Positions 16,005-25,056 are shown, numbered from the stretch's first letter. The stretch is DNA of 64,000 bases from Flavobacteriales bacterium (GCA_030729695.1 JANQWV010000028.1:20541-84540), one strand, 5' to 3'. A program made the numbers and translations. Notes: generated by a model not told the origin, from the letters alone.

Positions 16005-17273
16005 TTACGTGAGGCGCATCACAAAAACATTCTTCGCCTTCGCGTCTAATTTGTAATCTTCTGAGATGCACAAGCCTATTACCGCAACAATCTCGTCTTT
16101 ACTAACCAATACAGGGTAGTTCTTTTTTTCGTTCATGGCAATCTTGGCCTGAACTAACACATCGCTCACCTTTTTCAATCCCTTCATTCCTAACGAACGA
16201 ATTTTATCGCCCGGTTCGTATGCACGAATCTCCAATGGGAAACGCAATTTGTCTGCGTTGAGTTGCACGACCTTCGGATCTTTTTCAATTTCGTAACCTT
16301 TCGCAGGAACAATATCCACGTCGTACTTCGATTCGTCCAAAGGCATTTCACTCTGCAGCGCATGCAACACATAGTTGTCGCGATCACGCGCCACGGCATA
16401 CGTTGCATTCGAAACCTTCGCCCCAGTCTTTTGAAGTTTCAAGATTTCATCGATCTCTCCGGTTGTGAATTCGAACAAACTCAACCATTCCCACATGATT
16501 TGTCTTGGAGCATAATGGTTGTGAACAGCATCAATGGAAAGCAATTCGCTTTCACCTTTCAGTTCAACGTTTTCTTCAAGCCAGTTTTGCAAACTCTCTT
16601 GCACAATCGAATGCTGCTCTTCCCAAATTTCAATACTGTTGTTAAGGGTTTGAAGAATATTCGGATTCAGCTCTTCCAAAATTGGGACAACCTTGTTTCT
16701 GATTTTGTTTCTTCCGTAAACAGTGGATTTGTTCGAAGCGTCTTCGCGCCATTTCAATTTCAGTTCTTTCGCAAATGCTTCCAAATCTTTTTTCGAAATG
16801 GAAAGAAGTGGGCGCCATTTGGTTGAAGTGTGACGCTTCATTCCAAGTAATCCTTTCAAGCCGCTTCCGCGAACCAAGTGCTGCAAAACGGTTTCCAATT
16901 GATCGTTCGCATGGTGCGCAAGAACAACGGTCGTATACCCGAATTCATCTTGCAATTGTTGGAAGTAGGTGTAGCGAAAATCTCTCGCGCGCTCTTGTAA
17001 ATTGTTTTTCGATTCCTTCCACAAATCGCCCGCGTGTACGCAATGAAAAGTCAGTTTGTGTTTTTTGCAATAGGCTTTCACAAACTGCTCATCTTTCTCC
17101 GAGTCTTTTCCGCGAAGCTGATAGTTCACGTGCGCCACCGCAAATGGAATTTTTGCTTTTAATAGCAGCTCTGCCATTAACATTGAATCCATTCCTCCGC
17201 TTACTGCCACAAGCAATTGCGCGTCTTCGAATGTTTGATATTCGGCTTTTAAATCTTTAAGTAGTTTTTTCAT
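16005..17273 (-). CDS. tilS: tRNA(Ile)-lysidine synthetase TilS
   Basis: A 422-residue ATP-PP-loop enzyme that converts C34 of tRNA-Ile(CAU) to lysidine, so that it reads AUA and not AUG. The PP-loop SGGMDS is at residues 25-30, followed by family blocks AHVNYQLRGKDSEKDE and VLAHHANDQLETVLQHLVRGSGLKGL. The C-terminal part (GDKIRSLGMKGLKKVSDVLVQAKI) is the TilS C-terminal domain that contacts the tRNA acceptor stem. Length is normal for the full three-domain form. It starts 3 nt after the pabB stop codon, so it is probably co-transcribed with pabB. Confidence 0.94.
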   Translation of the reverse strand: MKKLLKDLKAEYQTFEDAQLLVAVSGGMDSMLMAELLLKAKIPFAVAHVNYQLRGKDSEKDEQFVKAYCKKHKLTFHCVHAGDLWKESKNNLQERARDFRYTYFQQLQDEFGYTTVVLAHHANDQLETVLQHLVRGSGLKGLLGMKRHTSTKWRPLLSISKKDLEAFAKELKLKWREDASNKSTVYGRNKIRNKVVPILEELNPNILQTLNNSIEIWEEQHSIVQESLQNWLEENVELKGESELLSIDAVHNHYAPRQIMWEWLSLFEFTTGEIDEILKLQKTGAKVSNATYAVARDRDNYVLHALQSEMPLDESKYDVDIVPAKGYEIEKDPKVVQLNADKLRFPLEIRAYEPGDKIRSLGMKGLKKVSDVLVQAKIAMNEKKNYPVLVSKDEIVAVIGLCISEDYKLDAKAKNVFVMRLT

Positions 17274-17275
17274 GT

Positions 17276-18493
17276 TCAGTTAAATATGGAAAGGGTAGAA
17301 GCGGCTTTCAATAGACATTCGTCGTATTCCGATTCCGCATTGGATGCATGCGTAATGGCGCTTCCCACTTTTATTGTTGTTTGTTTTTTTTCTTTGTTGT
17401 AAACGGCAGAACGAATAATGACATTGAAGTCGAAATTTCCGTTGGGTTCTATCACACCGAAGGTGCCGCTGTAGATGCCTCTGTCCAAGACTTCAAGCTT
17501 TTCCATGTGTTGAACCGCGCTAATTTTCGGAGCGCCAGTCATGGATCCCATAGGAAACGTAGCCGCTAAGATTTCAGTAAAGGTTATGTTGGAAGGAAGC
17601 TTCGCTTCTACCGTGCTTATCAAATGATGAAGCGTTTTGAACGTATGCAGTTCGCACAAGGAAGTGACTTGAACGCTTGCTTTTTCTGCTATGCGGGAAA
17701 GGTCGTTGCGAACCAAGTCTACAATCATGATGTTTTCAGACCGCTCTTTTTTACTTGTGCGAAGAACAGTTTTGTTTTCCTCATCCTCAACAGAATTTGC
17801 TCCTCTTTTAATGGTTCCTTTAATAGGTTGAGAAATAATAACGTTTCCTTTTTTCTGAATGAAACGCTCCGGTGAAGTGCACAACAGTTGAAGATTATTT
17901 CCATTGAAATATACCGCGTGCGGTGCTTCCGTGGCGTTGTTCATTTTTGAAAAATGAGCGAAGGCATCGTTAAGTAAACCCTTTGCCTGAAGAGGCATGC
18001 AGAAGTTTGTTTCGTAATAATCACCGCGCTGAATGTCGCCTGAAATTCGCTTTATCTTTTCAATATAGCTGTCCTTGGTTTCGAGCATTTCGAACACAAG
18101 TTTTTCTTCATTGCTTGACTGTTCAATGTTTTTGTAGTTGGAAATAAAATCTTCGATTACCGAACGTTCGTTCGGTTGTTCTTCGGTAAGGCAAATCCAT
18201 GTCCCGTTCTCTTCTTTCCAAATGTGCGCAGGCTCGAAGAAATAGACGAGCTCACTTCCGTCTGAACAACAATTCTCGTAAGCGTTTTTTTCAAAAAGTT
18301 TTTTCGCTTCGAACGAAAGATATCCGAAAACAGGAAGCGTTTTTTCCTTCAACCAATCATTCAATTGCGCTATTTCGGAAGGATTACTTTCGTTTAGGAT
18401 AAACGCGCTTTTTCTTCCCCAAGCAAGGTAGGCCTGACGTTCAGACGAATTTGGAGGAAGAAAAGTAAAGTGTTCGTTTTCCCAAAGCTGCAT
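17276..18493 (-). CDS. pabB: aminodeoxychorismate synthase component I
   Basis: A 405-residue chorismate-binding enzyme that makes 4-amino-4-deoxychorismate for folate synthesis. The diagnostic motif is PIKGT with K225; in PabB this lysine is the nucleophile that attacks chorismate C2, while anthranilate synthase (TrpE) normally has PIAGT. Other family blocks are SENIMIVDLVRNDLSRIA, LHHLISTVEA, FPMGSMTGAPKISA and YSGTFGVIEPNG. No glutamine amidotransferase domain is fused, and no pabA or pabC is adjacent. A TACCTTTG box lies 5 nt before the ATG. tilS follows after 3 nt. Confidence 0.88.
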   Translation of the reverse strand: MQLWENEHFTFLPPNSSERQAYLAWGRKSAFILNESNPSEIAQLNDWLKEKTLPVFGYLSFEAKKLFEKNAYENCCSDGSELVYFFEPAHIWKEENGTWICLTEEQPNERSVIEDFISNYKNIEQSSNEEKLVFEMLETKDSYIEKIKRISGDIQRGDYYETNFCMPLQAKGLLNDAFAHFSKMNNATEAPHAVYFNGNNLQLLCTSPERFIQKKGNVIISQPIKGTIKRGANSVEDEENKTVLRTSKKERSENIMIVDLVRNDLSRIAEKASVQVTSLCELHTFKTLHHLISTVEAKLPSNITFTEILAATFPMGSMTGAPKISAVQHMEKLEVLDRGIYSGTFGVIEPNGNFDFNVIIRSAVYNKEKKQTTIKVGSAITHASNAESEYDECLLKAASTLSIFN

Positions 18494-18498
18494 GGGTG

Positions 18499-18506
18499 CA
18501 AAGGTA
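18499..18506 (-). promoter_or_regulatory. candidate -7 box, leaderless spacing (pabB)
   Basis: Minus-strand TACCTTTG followed by CACCC and the pabB ATG: an exact TAnnTTTG match with a 5-nt spacer. It lies within the 17-nt gap behind dinB. No -33 element was recognised. Confidence 0.5.
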
Positions 18507-18510
18507 ATGC

Positions 18511-19731
18511 TTACTGACGCCTATTTGCGAGAAGAACAGGCGGACCTCCGTCGAATGGATTTTCGCCTCGGCCAATGCTGCGGGCTTCAATACCTGCGGC
18601 TTTCATAACGGCACGGTCTCCGAATTTTTTTCGCAGTTCGTCCATGGCAGTGTACAAGCTAATCTGCTCTTCGTTGTCGTCGAACAAATTAATCTGGTAT
18701 CCGCCTGAAACCAAATGGCTGAAGCGCACGCCAATGAGGCGTATGAGTACCCTTCGCGAGTAAAGCTTTTCGAAGAGCTCGAGTATTTTCGGAATAAGAA
18801 TGTGGTCTGCCGAAGTGTAAGGAATGCGGCATTGCATGGTTTCCGTTTGAAAATCGGAATAGCGCAGTTTCACGGTAACGCATGATGTGAGCTTTTCTCC
18901 CTTCCTTAATTGGAACGCCAAGTTCTCGGTCATAGCAATTAAAAGCCCACGAAGCTTATGTACGTCTATGGTGTCCTGATCGAATGTTCTCTCTGTAGAA
19001 ATAGATTTCCGCTCTTGAAAAGGCACAACAGGCGAGGGGTCTATGGCGTTGGCTTTTTTCCAGATGCTGGTCCCGTTTTCACCAAGGGCCTTCGACATAA
19101 CGTCTAAAGGCATTTCTTGTAAGGTCTGAATTTTACGAATGCCAAGATTCACTAAGAGTTGGTGCGTTTTTTCTCCGACCATCGGAATCTTCCGAATGGA
19201 AAGAGGCGCAAGGAACGGTTTCTCTGTCCCGGTTTCAATTCGAATCTGATTGTTCGGTTTGGCCTCGCCCGTAGCCACTTTCGAAACGGTTTTGCTCGAA
19301 GACAAACCGAAAGAAATGGGCAAGCCAATTTCCTTCAAAATATTCTGACGCAATTCTCCAGCGAACTGATAGCATCCGAAAAAACGATCGAGCCCCGTAA
19401 GGTCACAGTAGAATTCGTCGATCGACGTTTTTTCGAATAACGGAACAGCTTCGCGAACCATTTCGCTCACTAGATCGGAATACTTGAGGTAGTTGTAGGA
19501 GTTTCCTTTAATGACCACTGCTTCCGGACAAAGCTTGCGCGCCATATGCATAGGCATGGCAGAATGCACCCCGAATTTGCGCGCTTCATAGCTGCACGAG
19601 GCCACTACACCGCGATCACTGGTTCCGCCAATAAGTACAGGTCTGTTGTTGAGGCGACTGTCCAATAAACGCTCTACCGACACGAAAAAGGTGTCGAGAT
19701 CCATATGTAGAATTGAGCGTTCAGGTGACAT
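18511..19731 (-). CDS. dinB: DNA polymerase IV (Y family)
   Basis: A 406-residue translesion DNA polymerase. Catalytic carboxylates are visible: D11 in HMDLDTFFVSVE, and D105/E106 in SIDEFYCDLTG. The VASCSYEARKFGVHSAMP block (steric-gate and finger region) and the helix-hairpin-helix segment (IPMVGEKTHQLLVNLGI) are typical. A little-finger domain follows, including ISTERTFDQDT. The C-terminal tail contains NLFDD, which resembles the clamp-binding QLxLF motif only loosely. A TAAGTTTG box is 4 nt upstream of the ATG. No LexA-type operator was recognised. Confidence 0.93.
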   Translation of the reverse strand: MSPERSILHMDLDTFFVSVERLLDSRLNNRPVLIGGTSDRGVVASCSYEARKFGVHSAMPMHMARKLCPEAVVIKGNSYNYLKYSDLVSEMVREAVPLFEKTSIDEFYCDLTGLDRFFGCYQFAGELRQNILKEIGLPISFGLSSSKTVSKVATGEAKPNNQIRIETGTEKPFLAPLSIRKIPMVGEKTHQLLVNLGIRKIQTLQEMPLDVMSKALGENGTSIWKKANAIDPSPVVPFQERKSISTERTFDQDTIDVHKLRGLLIAMTENLAFQLRKGEKLTSCVTVKLRYSDFQTETMQCRIPYTSADHILIPKILELFEKLYSRRVLIRLIGVRFSHLVSGGYQINLFDDNEEQISLYTAMDELRKKFGDRAVMKAAGIEARSIGRGENPFDGGPPVLLANRRQ

Positions 19732-19735
19732 AAAG

Positions 19736-19743
19736 CAAACTTA
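19736..19743 (-). promoter_or_regulatory. candidate -7 box, leaderless spacing (dinB)
   Basis: Minus-strand TAAGTTTG, an exact TAnnTTTG match, ends 4 nt (CTTT) before the dinB ATG at 19731. The surrounding 70-nt gap behind the lipoprotein gene contains no clear terminator. Confidence 0.5.
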
Positions 19744-19801
19744 TCTCGTGATGTCACAAGATTTGAAATTGTTAAAAAAGTTTTTTGAGAGGAGCGAAGA
19801 A

Positions 19802-20089
19802 TTATTTTTTCTTCTTGCCTGTTTGGTCGGTATCGTCTTCGTCTTCGTCGTCGGTAATACCGTCGTCCTCATCATCTGTAATGTCTGAACCGCCTTCAGA
19901 ATTACGATTACTGTTCGGAGTTGAAGATTCTTCTAGAATATCACTATCTGTGTTTAACTCAGTGTTATCAACGATTTCAGAACGCTCGGTTCCAACGGAA
20001 GTAACTTCTTCCATCCAAACAGATTTGCTGCACGAAGCGAATGCCAATGCAACAAAAAATAGGAGCGTTATGTAATTGAGTTTTTTCAT
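19802..20089 (-). CDS. small lipoprotein with Asp/Glu-rich tail
   Basis: A 95-residue predicted lipoprotein. The start is placed at ATG 20089, giving MKKLNYITLLFFVALAFASC with a lipobox ending at the cysteine; an upstream in-frame ATG would add seven residues before the basic MKK. The mature part is low-complexity, with a Ser/Asn-rich middle and a strongly acidic end (DITDDEDDGITDDEDEDD) closing on four lysines. The Asp-rich repeat could bind divalent cations, but no fold or family is recognised. A TACATTTG box is found 18 nt upstream. It lies 36 nt behind the histidine kinase stop codon. Confidence 0.75.
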   Translation of the reverse strand: MKKLNYITLLFFVALAFASCSKSVWMEEVTSVGTERSEIVDNTELNTDSDILEESSTPNSNRNSEGGSDITDDEDDGITDDEDEDDTDQTGKKKK

Positions 20090-20107
20090 AGTGGACCGAA
20101 GTCTATA

Positions 20108-20115
20108 CAAATGTA
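20108..20115 (-). promoter_or_regulatory. candidate -7 box (acidic lipoprotein)
   Basis: Minus-strand TACATTTG, an exact TAnnTTTG match, 18 nt before the ATG at 20089. This spacing gives a short untranslated leader. Confidence 0.45.
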
Positions 20116-20125
20116 ACGAAATCTT

Positions 20126-23100
20126 TTAAAAAGTGTTGCCTTGATTGAAAATTTCCTGAAAATCTTTCGGGAAGTGAATGGTGACGCACGTTCCCGATTC
20201 TCCGTTTTCTGATTTCCAGTCCTCCGGACCCTTCAATTCAATGTGTTTGCCTGTCATCTGCTCAATCAGCGCAATTCGGCTCTTGGTAATTTCCATTCCT
20301 TTCGAAATATGTCCGTCGCTGGTTGTTTTCCGGGCTTGACTTTCCGCAAGTCCAATTCCATTGTCTTCAATTCGAATTTCAAGGCAGTCATTTTTCAACC
20401 CGAAAAATACATTCAACAATCCTCCGGAATCTTTAGGCAATAGACCGTGCCAGATGGAATTTTCCAAAAACGGTTGAATAAGCATGGCCGGAATTTTAAC
20501 CGACCGAAGAACCTCTGGCGAGTCGAGTTGAATGTGATACTTGAACTTATCTGGGAAGCGCATGCTTTCCAATTTCAAGTACAATTCCAATCTTTCAATT
20601 TCTTCCGAGAGCGGCGCGAAGTTTTCTTGTGAACTGTCTAGATTTTTGCGAATCAATTTCGCGAAGTCGGTGAGGTATTGATTCGCGGCTAGGCGATCTT
20701 GACGGTTGATGTAATATTGAATGGAATTCAAGGCGTTGAAAATAAAGTGCCTGTTCATGCTTGAATTCATGCTTTGTTGCTCGAGCATGAGTAGCTTCGC
20801 TTTCATTTCCGATTGCTCGGCTAAGTGCTTGTTGCGAATGTTACGTCTTCTAGATCGCGAAACAAGAATGACAATTGTTGAAAGGGAAATGAACTCTAAG
20901 AGAATCGCCCACCAGGTCATGTACCACGGCGGTAAAACACGGAACTGCCAAGTCACTTCTTCGCTCCACTGTCCCCATTCCCCATTGCGCGCACGAATGT
21001 GAAACGTATAACTTCCCGAAGGAAGATTGTTAAAGTTCACTTGAGAGAAGGAAGTGGGGCTGCTCCACGTGCTGTCTAATCCTTCCAACCAATAACTGAA
21101 TTCTAATCTTTCAGGGTAGGTGGTGCTTGAAGCGTCGAAGAAAAACGTAAATGAATTTTGTCTGTAATTGAATTCAAGTCCATTCGGAAAAGACTTGCCG
21201 TTCCAGGTTCCTGACGTGAGTGTTTTCCAATCGATGTTCTCAAGGTTCGACTGAATATTTGTAAGGTGAACAAGTGGAGTAGGGATGTTGAATTTCGCAT
21301 CAATGGCGCTCAGTTCAATGTGCATGACGCCGTTTGGCGTACCAACCCATACAGTGTTTTGAAGGTCAACGAAGATGGCGTTTAAGTTTGTTTCGAGGCT
21401 AATTAATCCGTCCGATTCATTGAGGTGAATCATGCGCTCACCAAGGCCTCCGGCTTGATTCATTTCCCAAATGAAAATGCCATTCAGCGTTCCAATCCAA
21501 AGTTTGTTTTGAATCACCTTCAAGAAGTTCACCGTGTTACCTCCCGGTTCTTTTGAAATGTTTACACGAACAAAACCGTTCTCGTTTCCTTTGTAAAGTC
21601 CCGACTGTGTACCCGCGATGATCTCGCCATTTGGCAGTTCCGCAATGCTGTATGCACTTGCGTCTTGAAGGCCTTGCGCTTCGCCGAAATTTGTGAATGT
21701 GTTGTTATGGAAGAGCGAAATTCCATCGCGCGTGGCCATCCATATTTTTCCATCACGCGTTTCCAACATGTGGCGAATTCTTGTCGCGGGGAAGTTGGGC
21801 AATTGCGAAAAGCTTTGAAACTTTTCTTTCGAATAAGCTTGAATTCCTTTGTTGGTTCCAATGAGCAAAGAACCATCACTTCTTTCCAGTAGGCTAAGAA
21901 CGACTTCTTCCTCCAAACCTTCTTCTTTCCCGAAATGAAGCCAATGCGGCATGGCGAATGAACAACAGTCGTATTCGTAAAGTCCTTCGGGAGTTCCAAT
22001 CCAAATACATCCTTTCCAACCCCAACTTTTCAAGGTTGTCCAAACACGCAGATTCGGAGAGAGCTCTTGCAATGCTGCATTGAAATTTGCATTAAAATTA
22101 TCAGTCAGATTAGACAAGATGCTTATTCCGTTGTCATAGGTTCCGAAGAAGTAATTTCCTCGAGAATCTTGTGTAATACTCATGACGGCATTACCGGTTA
22201 ATCCATTGTTTGTTGTGAAGCTTTTGAATTTCGTATTGGTGAGTTTGAATATACCACCTCCATAACTCGCGAACCACTGAATGCCTTCACGGTCAATGAA
22301 GACCTGACGAATATCGTCGACCGCTAACCCGTTCGATTTTGAAAAAAGCAGATGGCTTCTGTTTGCTTCATTGAACATCACAACTCCGGTTCGACTGGTG
22401 AAGTAGATGTTTCCGTTGTTCGAATCGATTCCTGTAAACACATTGGCTAAAGCGAAGTCGCCGATGTTTGTGAGTGGCAGGCCAGTATTCACATTGAGCG
22501 CGCCACCCAATGAAGTAACTACCCAAATTTCTTGGTTAGAATTTTCAATAAAATCGAAGAGCACATTTTCTTCGTCGTTCAAAAAATAAATCTGCTGCCA
22601 TTGATTGTCTTTCAGTTTCCAGATTCCTTTTTTGGTGGAAACGAGCAACTCGTTGTTGCTGTTTTTTCGAATGCGTTTGATGCTTTCTCCTTGAAAGAAA
22701 AGTGTGATGTTATCCTCAACGAATTTATTTTCTGAAAAGAAGATGAGTCCACGTTCTGTTCCAATAAGTAATTCATTTGTGTTGTATTCCACCAATGAAG
22801 TCGTTGAAGCATCATTCAGCTCTCCGGAGTATTTGTGATTGGTGAATGTGTTTCCATCTAAAACAGAAATTCCACCAATGGAACCAAAAACGATTTGTTC
22901 GTTTTGAAGTTGTTGAATGCAGTTAATCTGATTGTTAATGAGCCCGTCGGTTCGACTAAAATTCACGAATTCGTTTCCGTTGAATTTTGAAGCGCCACCG
23001 AGTGTGCCTATCCAAACATACCCTTGCTTGTCTTGCTGAATGCAACGCACTTGCGTTTGAGCTAACCCTTCTTTCAAACTGTATTGAATGAAAGAGAATT

Positions 23101-23164
23101 GCTGTCCGAATGCAAGCAAAGGAACCCAAAGCAGAACGAGTGATATGTACTTTTTGAACGACAT
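20126..23164 (-). CDS. two-component propeller sensor histidine kinase, LytS-type
   Basis: A 1012-residue membrane sensor. After a signal peptide (to ~20) the periplasmic part is built of two-component-regulator propeller repeats (DKQGYVWIGTLGGASKFNG, SRGNYFFGTYDNGISIL and others), followed by a Y_Y_Y immunoglobulin-like domain (~680-760) and a transmembrane helix (~765-785). The cytosolic part has a short coiled coil and a His_kinase (PF06580) module with phospho-acceptor H806 in MNRHFIFNALNSIQYYI, then an ATPase domain with the N-box ENSIWHGLLP and DNGIG. This is a split system, not the fused hybrid typical of Bacteroides polysaccharide loci. Its partner is the LytTR regulator encoded 3 nt upstream on the same transcript. 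The ligand is unknown. Confidence 0.9.
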   Translation of the reverse strand: MSFKKYISLVLLWVPLLAFGQQFSFIQYSLKEGLAQTQVRCIQQDKQGYVWIGTLGGASKFNGNEFVNFSRTDGLINNQINCIQQLQNEQIVFGSIGGISVLDGNTFTNHKYSGELNDASTTSLVEYNTNELLIGTERGLIFFSENKFVEDNITLFFQGESIKRIRKNSNNELLVSTKKGIWKLKDNQWQQIYFLNDEENVLFDFIENSNQEIWVVTSLGGALNVNTGLPLTNIGDFALANVFTGIDSNNGNIYFTSRTGVVMFNEANRSHLLFSKSNGLAVDDIRQVFIDREGIQWFASYGGGIFKLTNTKFKSFTTNNGLTGNAVMSITQDSRGNYFFGTYDNGISILSNLTDNFNANFNAALQELSPNLRVWTTLKSWGWKGCIWIGTPEGLYEYDCCSFAMPHWLHFGKEEGLEEEVVLSLLERSDGSLLIGTNKGIQAYSKEKFQSFSQLPNFPATRIRHMLETRDGKIWMATRDGISLFHNNTFTNFGEAQGLQDASAYSIAELPNGEIIAGTQSGLYKGNENGFVRVNISKEPGGNTVNFLKVIQNKLWIGTLNGIFIWEMNQAGGLGERMIHLNESDGLISLETNLNAIFVDLQNTVWVGTPNGVMHIELSAIDAKFNIPTPLVHLTNIQSNLENIDWKTLTSGTWNGKSFPNGLEFNYRQNSFTFFFDASSTTYPERLEFSYWLEGLDSTWSSPTSFSQVNFNNLPSGSYTFHIRARNGEWGQWSEEVTWQFRVLPPWYMTWWAILLEFISLSTIVILVSRSRRRNIRNKHLAEQSEMKAKLLMLEQQSMNSSMNRHFIFNALNSIQYYINRQDRLAANQYLTDFAKLIRKNLDSSQENFAPLSEEIERLELYLKLESMRFPDKFKYHIQLDSPEVLRSVKIPAMLIQPFLENSIWHGLLPKDSGGLLNVFFGLKNDCLEIRIEDNGIGLAESQARKTTSDGHISKGMEITKSRIALIEQMTGKHIELKGPEDWKSENGESGTCVTIHFPKDFQEIFNQGNTF

Positions 23165-23167
23165 CTA

Positions 23168-23932
23168 TTACTCTTGCATCTTGTCTAAAAACTCTTGCAA
23201 CTTCCTTCTTGAAACAGGTACATGATCTCCGTTCGATAATACAACAACGTTTCCTTCTGTTCGATTAAATTCTTTCAAGTGGAAGGCAATATTTACAATG
23301 TGCGATTTGTGCACGCGCATGAACATGTGCGAATCTAATTTCTCTTCAAACGATTTAATGTTCTTGCTACTCACGTATTTCTTTCCATTTACACAATACA
23401 ACGTCGTGTAATTTTCATCGGCTTCCAACCGAATCAATTCATTGTTTCGAAGTATCACAAATCCGTCGCGTGTTGGGACAATGGTCTTGTCGAAGTTGCT
23501 GTGCAATGCAATTTCTTGAAGTACGCGATTGATTTTGTCTTCGTCTATTGAACCTGTTTTTTGTTCAAGATTCTTGGCAGCTTTTGCAACAACATTTTTT
23601 AATTCTTCAATGTCGATAGGCTTTTCGAGATAGTCTAACGCATTTTCTTTAATGGCCTTTACTGCGTATTCACGGAAGGCTGTTGTAAATACGACTTGAA
23701 AACTTCTGTCCTTAACTTGTTCTAAAAACGCGAAACCATCGGCTTCGGGCATCATGATGTCTAAGAAGACCAGATCTACTTTATTCTTTTCACACAATTC
23801 CAACGCCTCTTTAACTGAAGCTGCTTCGCCAATTAAATTCACATGCTCACTCGCATAATCTTCCAACAACATTTTCAAATTTTCGCGAGCGAAAAATTCA
23901 TCGTCGACCAGTATCGCTTTCAGTTTTTCCAT
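23168..23932 (-). CDS. LytTR-family DNA-binding response regulator
   Basis: A 254-residue response regulator. The receiver domain (1-~125) has the acidic pocket D10/D11, the phospho-acceptor D58 in LVFLDIMMPEADG, T/A and K residues (VVFTTAF, LEKPID). The C-terminal LytTR domain (~155-250) contains LIRLEADENYTTLYCVNGKKYVSSKNIKSFEEKL and MRVHKSHIVNI, a beta-fold DNA-binding module. It is first in a two-gene unit with the sensor kinase (3-nt gap) and is divergent from gpsA. The target genes cannot be inferred from the sequence. Confidence 0.93.
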   Translation of the reverse strand: MEKLKAILVDDEFFARENLKMLLEDYASEHVNLIGEAASVKEALELCEKNKVDLVFLDIMMPEADGFAFLEQVKDRSFQVVFTTAFREYAVKAIKENALDYLEKPIDIEELKNVVAKAAKNLEQKTGSIDEDKINRVLQEIALHSNFDKTIVPTRDGFVILRNNELIRLEADENYTTLYCVNGKKYVSSKNIKSFEEKLDSHMFMRVHKSHIVNIAFHLKEFNRTEGNVVVLSNGDHVPVSRRKLQEFLDKMQE

Positions 23933-23990
23933 AGTTCATTGGCTTCAATGCTTGCAAATTACGAAGGAAAATGCAGTTTTTCAGAATGAT

Positions 23991-23998
23991 TATCTTTG
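23991..23998 (+). promoter_or_regulatory. candidate -7 box, leaderless spacing (gpsA)
   Basis: TATCTTTG followed by CAGCC and the ATG at 24004; exact TAnnTTTG match with a 5-nt spacer. It excludes an in-frame ATG at 23971 as the start, because that would place the promoter inside the coding region. Confidence 0.5.
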
Positions 23999-24003
23999 CA
24001 GCC

Positions 24004-25008
24004 ATGACAGATTCAGGAACGAAGACAATTGGAGTATTAGGCGGAGGTAGTTGGGCTACGGCGTTAACCAAACTATTGAGTCAATCTCAAGAACATGTGT
24101 ATTGGTGGATGCGCAATGAAGAAGCTGTGAAGCACATTCAGGAGTTTGGACACAATCCGAATTACATTCAGAGTATTGAGTTCGATATGGAAAAAGTTCA
24201 TGTTTCTTCCAACCTGCAAAAGGTGGTAGATGCCTGTGATATTTTGGTAGTTGCCATTCCTTCAGCGTTTGTTCACTCGGCCTTTCAAGAGGCGGAGGTG
24301 AAGGGGTTGGAGAATAAGATTTTGTTCTCTGCAATCAAGGGTGTTATCAACGAGTTCGATGCGATTCCTGCGCGCTACTTTCATAAAACATGGAATGTGC
24401 CATACGATAGCATTGGTATTATCTGCGGACCTTGTCACGCAGAGGAAGTAGCTCTTGAGAAGTTGTCCTACTTGACCATCGGTTGTTCCGATCTAGAGAA
24501 GGCCGATTACATGGCCGAGCAGTTGAAATGCAGGTTCATCAAGACCACGACAACGGAAGATGTTTTCGGAACCGAACTATCAGCCATTCTGAAAAATGTC
24601 TATGCGGTGGCTTCTGGAATTTGCCACGGGTTGGGATACGGCGATAATTTTCAGGCTGTACTTGTAACGGCTGCAATTGGTGAGATAGAAAGATTCATTG
24701 ATTCGGTACACGAGGTGCACAGAGATGTGAAGTCTTCTGCTTATTTGGGTGATTTGTTGGTAACAGCATACTCACCTTATTCTAGAAACCGTACGTTCGG
24801 TACCATGGTGGGTAAGGGTTACAGCGTGAAGTGGGCAACAATTGAGATGAATATGGTGGCCGAGGGTTACTATGCTACACGCGGAATTCACGAAATCAAT
24901 AAGAAATTCAACGCTGATATTCCTATTGCCGATGCGGTTTACCGCATTCTCTACGAGAAGATTTCTCCGGCTATGGAAATGCGCATCTTAGCAGATAAGT
25001 TGAGTTAG
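24004..25008 (+). CDS. gpsA: glycerol-3-phosphate dehydrogenase [NAD(P)+]
   Basis: A 334-residue cytosolic enzyme that reduces dihydroxyacetone phosphate to sn-glycerol 3-phosphate for phospholipid synthesis. The nucleotide-binding glycine motif is GVLGGGSWATAL (from residue 10), and the catalytic region includes GPCHAEEVA and LKNVYAVASGICHGLGYGDN, with the conserved lysine of the family. GDLLVTAYSPYSRNR is the usual C-terminal block (GDLxxTCxSxxSRN). The start is placed at ATG 24004, not at the upstream ATG 23971, because a -7 promoter box lies between them and the shorter form begins close to the Rossmann strand as expected. Confidence 0.92.
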   Translation: MTDSGTKTIGVLGGGSWATALTKLLSQSQEHVYWWMRNEEAVKHIQEFGHNPNYIQSIEFDMEKVHVSSNLQKVVDACDILVVAIPSAFVHSAFQEAEVKGLENKILFSAIKGVINEFDAIPARYFHKTWNVPYDSIGIICGPCHAEEVALEKLSYLTIGCSDLEKADYMAEQLKCRFIKTTTTEDVFGTELSAILKNVYAVASGICHGLGYGDNFQAVLVTAAIGEIERFIDSVHEVHRDVKSSAYLGDLLVTAYSPYSRNRTFGTMVGKGYSVKWATIEMNMVAEGYYATRGIHEINKKFNADIPIADAVYRILYEKISPAMEMRILADKLS

Positions 25009-25048
25009 TTTTTATTGCCAAGCAACGCATTGTCTTCGGAAGTAGTCT

Positions 25049-25056
25049 TATCTTCG
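25049..25056 (+). promoter_or_regulatory. candidate -7 box, leaderless spacing (type B T9SS cargo)
   Basis: TATCTTCG ends 6 nt before the ATG at 25063. It resembles TAnnTTTG with a C in the third T position. An in-frame TTG at 25015 lies upstream of the box and is therefore not taken as the start. Confidence 0.4.

Noticed and set aside
16263-16826. 187-codon plus-strand reading frame
   Set aside because: It lies fully inside tilS on the other strand, and has no recognisable domain or promoter.
17276-18493. TrpE (anthranilate synthase) as the identity
   Set aside because: The PIKGT lysine and the absence of trp genes nearby favour PabB.
19775-19795. A/T-rich inverted repeat (AAAAAAGTTTTTT) between dinB and the lipoprotein gene
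   Set aside because: The stem is short and pure A/T with no GC clamp, so it is not a convincing terminator.
23971-24003. Upstream ATG of gpsA
   Set aside because: A TATCTTTG promoter box lies between it and ATG 24004, and the shorter form fits the family N-terminus.
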